Assembly (NCBI GenBank): GCA_913046805.1
Contig: CAJWTA010000047.1
Location: 1-8,396 of the forward strand
Reading direction: 5' to 3'
Origin: an uncultured Fidelibacterota bacterium
GTDB lineage: Bacteria; Marinisomatota; Marinisomatia; Marinisomatales; TCS55
Length of the DNA: 8,396 bases
How positions within the stretch are numbered: the first letter of the stretch is position 1; each line of letters begins with the position of its first letter. The notes below the pieces were generated by a model. It saw nothing but the letters and a program-made list of their open reading frames with translations, made no database searches and was not told the origin of the DNA. Below are positions 6,697 to 8,396 of this stretch, in pieces. A program made the translations under genes and the position numbers.

Positions 6697-6767
6697 GCGG
6701 GTGTAGTTCAATGGTAGAACTCCAGCCTTCCAAGCTGGTAGTGTGAGTTCGATTCTCATCACCCGCT
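6697..6767 (+). tRNA. trnG(ucc): tRNA-Gly, anticodon UCC
   Basis: Acceptor GCGGGTG pairs perfectly with CACCCGC, with discriminator T73 as usual for bacterial tRNA-Gly. Anticodon stem CCAGC/GCTGG holds TCC at 6729-6731, reading GGA and GGG. The T arm is GTGAG-TTCGATT-CTCAT. CCA is not encoded. It corresponds to E. coli glyT, with 6 bases to the next tRNA. Confidence 0.97.
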
Positions 6768-6773
6768 CGAAGT

Positions 6774-6845
<72 letters not shown>

Positions 6846-6880
6846 CTCTTTCAACAATAAATTAATTAATATTAATCATC

Positions 6881-6886
6881 AGGAGG
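6881..6886 (+). promoter_or_regulatory. Shine-Dalgarno AGGAGG of tuf
   Basis: A full AGGAGG consensus sits 11 bases before ATG 6898, a little farther than the usual 5-9, in an otherwise A/T-only leader. It fits the very high translation expected for EF-Tu and shows that this organism uses Shine-Dalgarno initiation even though most genes in the upstream operon lack a visible site. Confidence 0.9.
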
Positions 6887-6897
6887 ATTAATAAAAA

Positions 6898-8088
6898 ATG
6901 TCTAAAGAAAAATTTGAACGAAGTAAACCTCATTTAAACATTGGAACTATTGGCCACGTTGATCATGGAAAAACTACATTGACTGCTGCTATAACTATGA
7001 CTCAAGCAAACAAAGGTCTCGCTGAAAATCGTTCCTTTGATAGTATTGACAATGCTCCAGAAGAGCGTGAGCGTGGAATCACTATCCAAACAGCTCACGT
7101 TGAATATGAAACACCTAATCGTCACTATGCTCATGTTGATTGTCCTGGGCACGCGGATTACATTAAAAATATGATAACGGGTGCTGCTCAGATGGATGGA
7201 GCAATTTTGGTTGTGAATGCTGCAGATGGGCCTATGCCTCAGACTCGCGAACACGTCCTTCTTGCCAGACAGGTTAATGTTCCTTCAATTGTTGTCTTTA
7301 TGAACAAAATAGACCAGGTTGATGATGAAGAGCTTGTCGAGCTTGTTGAAATGGAGCTTAGAGACTTATTAAACGAATACGAATTTCCAGGTGATGATAT
7401 ACCTATTGTCAAAGGATCTGCTCTGAAGGCACTCGAAAATGTGTCAGATGAATCAGCTACTGCTTGTATCACTGAATTAATGGAGGCTTGTGACAACTTC
7501 ATACCTGAGCCAAAAAGAGATATTGACAAACCTTTTTTAATGCCGGTTGAAGATGTGTTCTCTATCACAGGTAGAGGTACTGTTGGTACTGGTAGAGTCG
7601 AAAGCGGTATTGTTAAAGTTGGTGATGAGATAGAAATGATTGGTATGGGAGCTGATAAGAAAACTACGGTTACTGGTGTTGAAATGTTTCGTAAGCTTCT
7701 AGATGAGGGACGCGCAGGTGACAATGCTGGTCTTTTGTTGAGAGGCATTGATAAGGAAGACCTTACTAGAGGAATGGTTCTTGCAGCCCCTGGATCAATC
7801 ACCCCTCACACCAAGTTTAAAGCTAGTGTTTATGTATTGAAAAAAGATGAGGGTGGTAGACACACCCCTTTCTTCAATGGTTACAGACCCCAGTTTTATT
7901 TTAGAACTACTGATGTAACCGGTGTAGCTACACTTCCTAGTGGAACTGAAATGGTTATGCCTGGGGATAATGTTGAATTAGAAGTTGAATTAATTACACC
8001 TATCGCCATGGATAAAGAGTTGCGTTTCGCAATTCGCGAAGGCGGTCACACAGTTGGCGCTGGTGTAGTAACAGAAATTGTTGAATAG
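6898..8088 (+). CDS. tuf: Elongation factor Tu
   Basis: GTPase that delivers aminoacyl-tRNA to the ribosome A site; 396 residues, full length. G1 is GHVDHGKT at 19-26, the switch I threonine is T62 in RGITI, G3 is DCPGH at 81-85, G4 is NKID at 136-139 (the commoner form is NKCD), and G5 is SAL at 174-176. Domain II begins at about 208 with the [21 protein letters not shown] region, and domain III carries [12 protein letters not shown] and the [10 protein letters not shown] end. It follows four tRNAs in the E. coli tufB arrangement and is probably cotranscribed with them. Whether a second tuf copy exists elsewhere cannot be seen here. No sign of truncation or transfer. Confidence 0.99.
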   Translation: MSKEKFERSKPHLNIGTIGHVDHGKTTLTAAITMTQANKGLAENRSFDSIDNAPEERERGITIQTAHVEYETPNRHYAHVDCPGHADYIKNMITGAAQMDGAILVVNAADGPMPQTREHVLLARQVNVPSIVVFMNKIDQVDDEELVELVEMELRDLLNEYEFPGDDIPIVKGSALKALENVSDESATACITELMEACDNFIPEPKRDIDKPFLMPVEDVFSITGRGTVGTGRVESGIVKVGDEIEMIGMGADKKTTVTGVEMFRKLLDEGRAGDNAGLLLRGIDKEDLTRGMVLAAPGSITPHTKFKASVYVLKKDEGGRHTPFFNGYRPQFYFRTTDVTGVATLPSGTEMVMPGDNVELEVELITPIAMDKELRFAIREGGHTVGAGVVTEIVE

Positions 8089-8103
8089 TTAAGTACCTCT
8101 TAT

Positions 8104-8268
8104 ATGGCTGGCAATAGTAAACGCGACATCATTCAATTGGAAAGTACTGCTGGTACTGGTTATCGATATACGTTTGCAAAGAGTAAGCGCAATCATCCTG
8201 AGCGAGTAGAATATCGTAAGTATGATCCAATTATTCGTAAGCATGTCATCTTTAAAGAGACAAAGTAA
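8104..8268 (+). CDS. rpmG: 50S ribosomal protein L33, cysteine-free form
   Basis: A 54-residue basic protein, the normal length of bacterial L33, beginning [15 protein letters not shown] and carrying the family core [14 protein letters not shown], then the [21 protein letters not shown] end. L33 is a small protein of the large subunit near the E site. The zinc-binding CxxC pairs of the C+ form are completely absent, so this is the zinc-independent C- form. It starts 15 bases after the tuf stop with no visible Shine-Dalgarno sequence. Position between tuf and tRNA-Trp matches the common tuf-rpmG-trnW-secE-nusG order and supports the call. Confidence 0.95.
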   Translation: MAGNSKRDIIQLESTAGTGYRYTFAKSKRNHPERVEYRKYDPIIRKHVIFKETK

Positions 8269-8270
8269 TT

Positions 8271-8300
8271 TTGAAAAATAAAGTATTCTTTATTTTTCAA
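8271..8300 (+). other. Perfect 13-bp hairpin between rpmG and tRNA-Trp
   Basis: TTGAAAAATAAAG (8271-8283) and its exact reverse complement CTTTATTTTTCAA (8288-8300) flank a TATT loop. It starts 2 bases after the rpmG stop. It is nearly all A/T and has no T-run after it, so it is not a typical intrinsic terminator; an RNA-processing or mRNA-end-protecting role upstream of the tRNA, or a partial terminator using the T-rich second arm, is inferred. Confidence 0.7.
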
Positions 8301-8317
8301 CGTTGACAAATAAATAT

Positions 8318-8390
8318 AGGAGTGTAGCTCAATTGGTAGAGCACCGGTCTCCAAAACCGGGGGTTGCAGGTTCAAGTCCTGTCACTCCTG
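8318..8390 (+). tRNA. trnW(cca): tRNA-Trp, anticodon CCA
   Basis: Acceptor AGGAGTG pairs perfectly with CACTCCT and the discriminator is G73; A1-T72, G2-C71, G3-C70 and G73 are the usual bacterial tRNA-Trp identity elements. Anticodon stem CCGGT/ACCGG holds CCA at 8351-8353. T arm is GCAGG-TTCAAGT-CCTGT with one wobble. The 3' CCA tail is not encoded. In many bacteria this tRNA directly precedes secE, which would begin beyond the window. Confidence 0.97.
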
Positions 8391-8396
8391 CGATTG

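Noticed and set aside
7239..7802. 187-codon open frame on the - strand within tuf
   Set aside because: Antisense shadow of a highly conserved EF-Tu gene, serine/threonine-rich, with no recognisable fold.
8303..8308. TTGACA as a -35 box for tRNA-Trp
   Set aside because: It lies only 9 bases before the tRNA; a -10 at proper spacing would fall inside the tRNA and no TATAAT-like sequence is there.
8193..8375. 60-codon open frame on the - strand across rpmG and tRNA-Trp
   Set aside because: It runs through a tRNA gene and a hairpin and is antisense to rpmG, so it cannot be a credible gene.

Overview
The window is a compact, AT-rich bacterial chromosome segment made of two housekeeping gene blocks, all on the + strand. 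The organism looks like a free-living diderm bacterium: there is a LolA-like outer-membrane lipoprotein carrier, a heptose-bisphosphate-phosphatase-like HAD enzyme and a D-Ala-D-Ala ligase. The low GC, short intergenic gaps and general look of FtsK, Ddl and EF-Tu would fit a marine FCB-group lineage such as Marinimicrobia (SAR406). That placement is a guess from protein style and gene order, not a computed phylogeny.

Block 1 (1-6289) is a tightly packed run: ftsK (5' end outside the window), a lolA-like gene, a UPF0104/LPG-synthase-TM-type membrane protein, a gmhB-like HAD phosphatase, ddl and cysS. Consecutive genes are separated by 4 bases or overlap by 4-14 bases, so they are very probably one operon with translational coupling. 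The theme is cell division and envelope building (chromosome translocation at the septum, lipoprotein transport, a lipid/glycan membrane protein, sugar-phosphate processing, the peptidoglycan dipeptide), with cysteinyl-tRNA synthetase at the end. Only the gmhB start has a strong Shine-Dalgarno sequence.

A 205-base spacer (6290-6494) follows. It has no gene, but holds two hairpin-capable inverted repeats and a 13-base near-perfect direct repeat. It probably carries the promoter region of block 2, although no textbook promoter is evident.

Block 2 (6495-8390) is tRNA-Thr(UGU), tRNA-Tyr(GUA), tRNA-Gly(UCC), tRNA-Thr(GGU), tuf, rpmG and tRNA-Trp(CCA). The order Thr-Tyr-Gly-Thr-tuf is the same as E. 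coli thrU-tyrU-glyT-thrT-tufB, and tRNA-Trp after rpmG usually leads into secE-nusG-rplK in bacteria; secE would be expected just past the window end. None of the five tRNAs encodes its 3' CCA. A perfect 13-bp AT-rich hairpin lies between rpmG and tRNA-Trp.

I see no mobile element, CRISPR array, phage gene, defence system or obviously novel gene cluster. The points worth a second look are the altered zinc loop of the GmhB-like protein, the two hairpin/repeat regions of block 2, and the cysS-envelope operon linkage.
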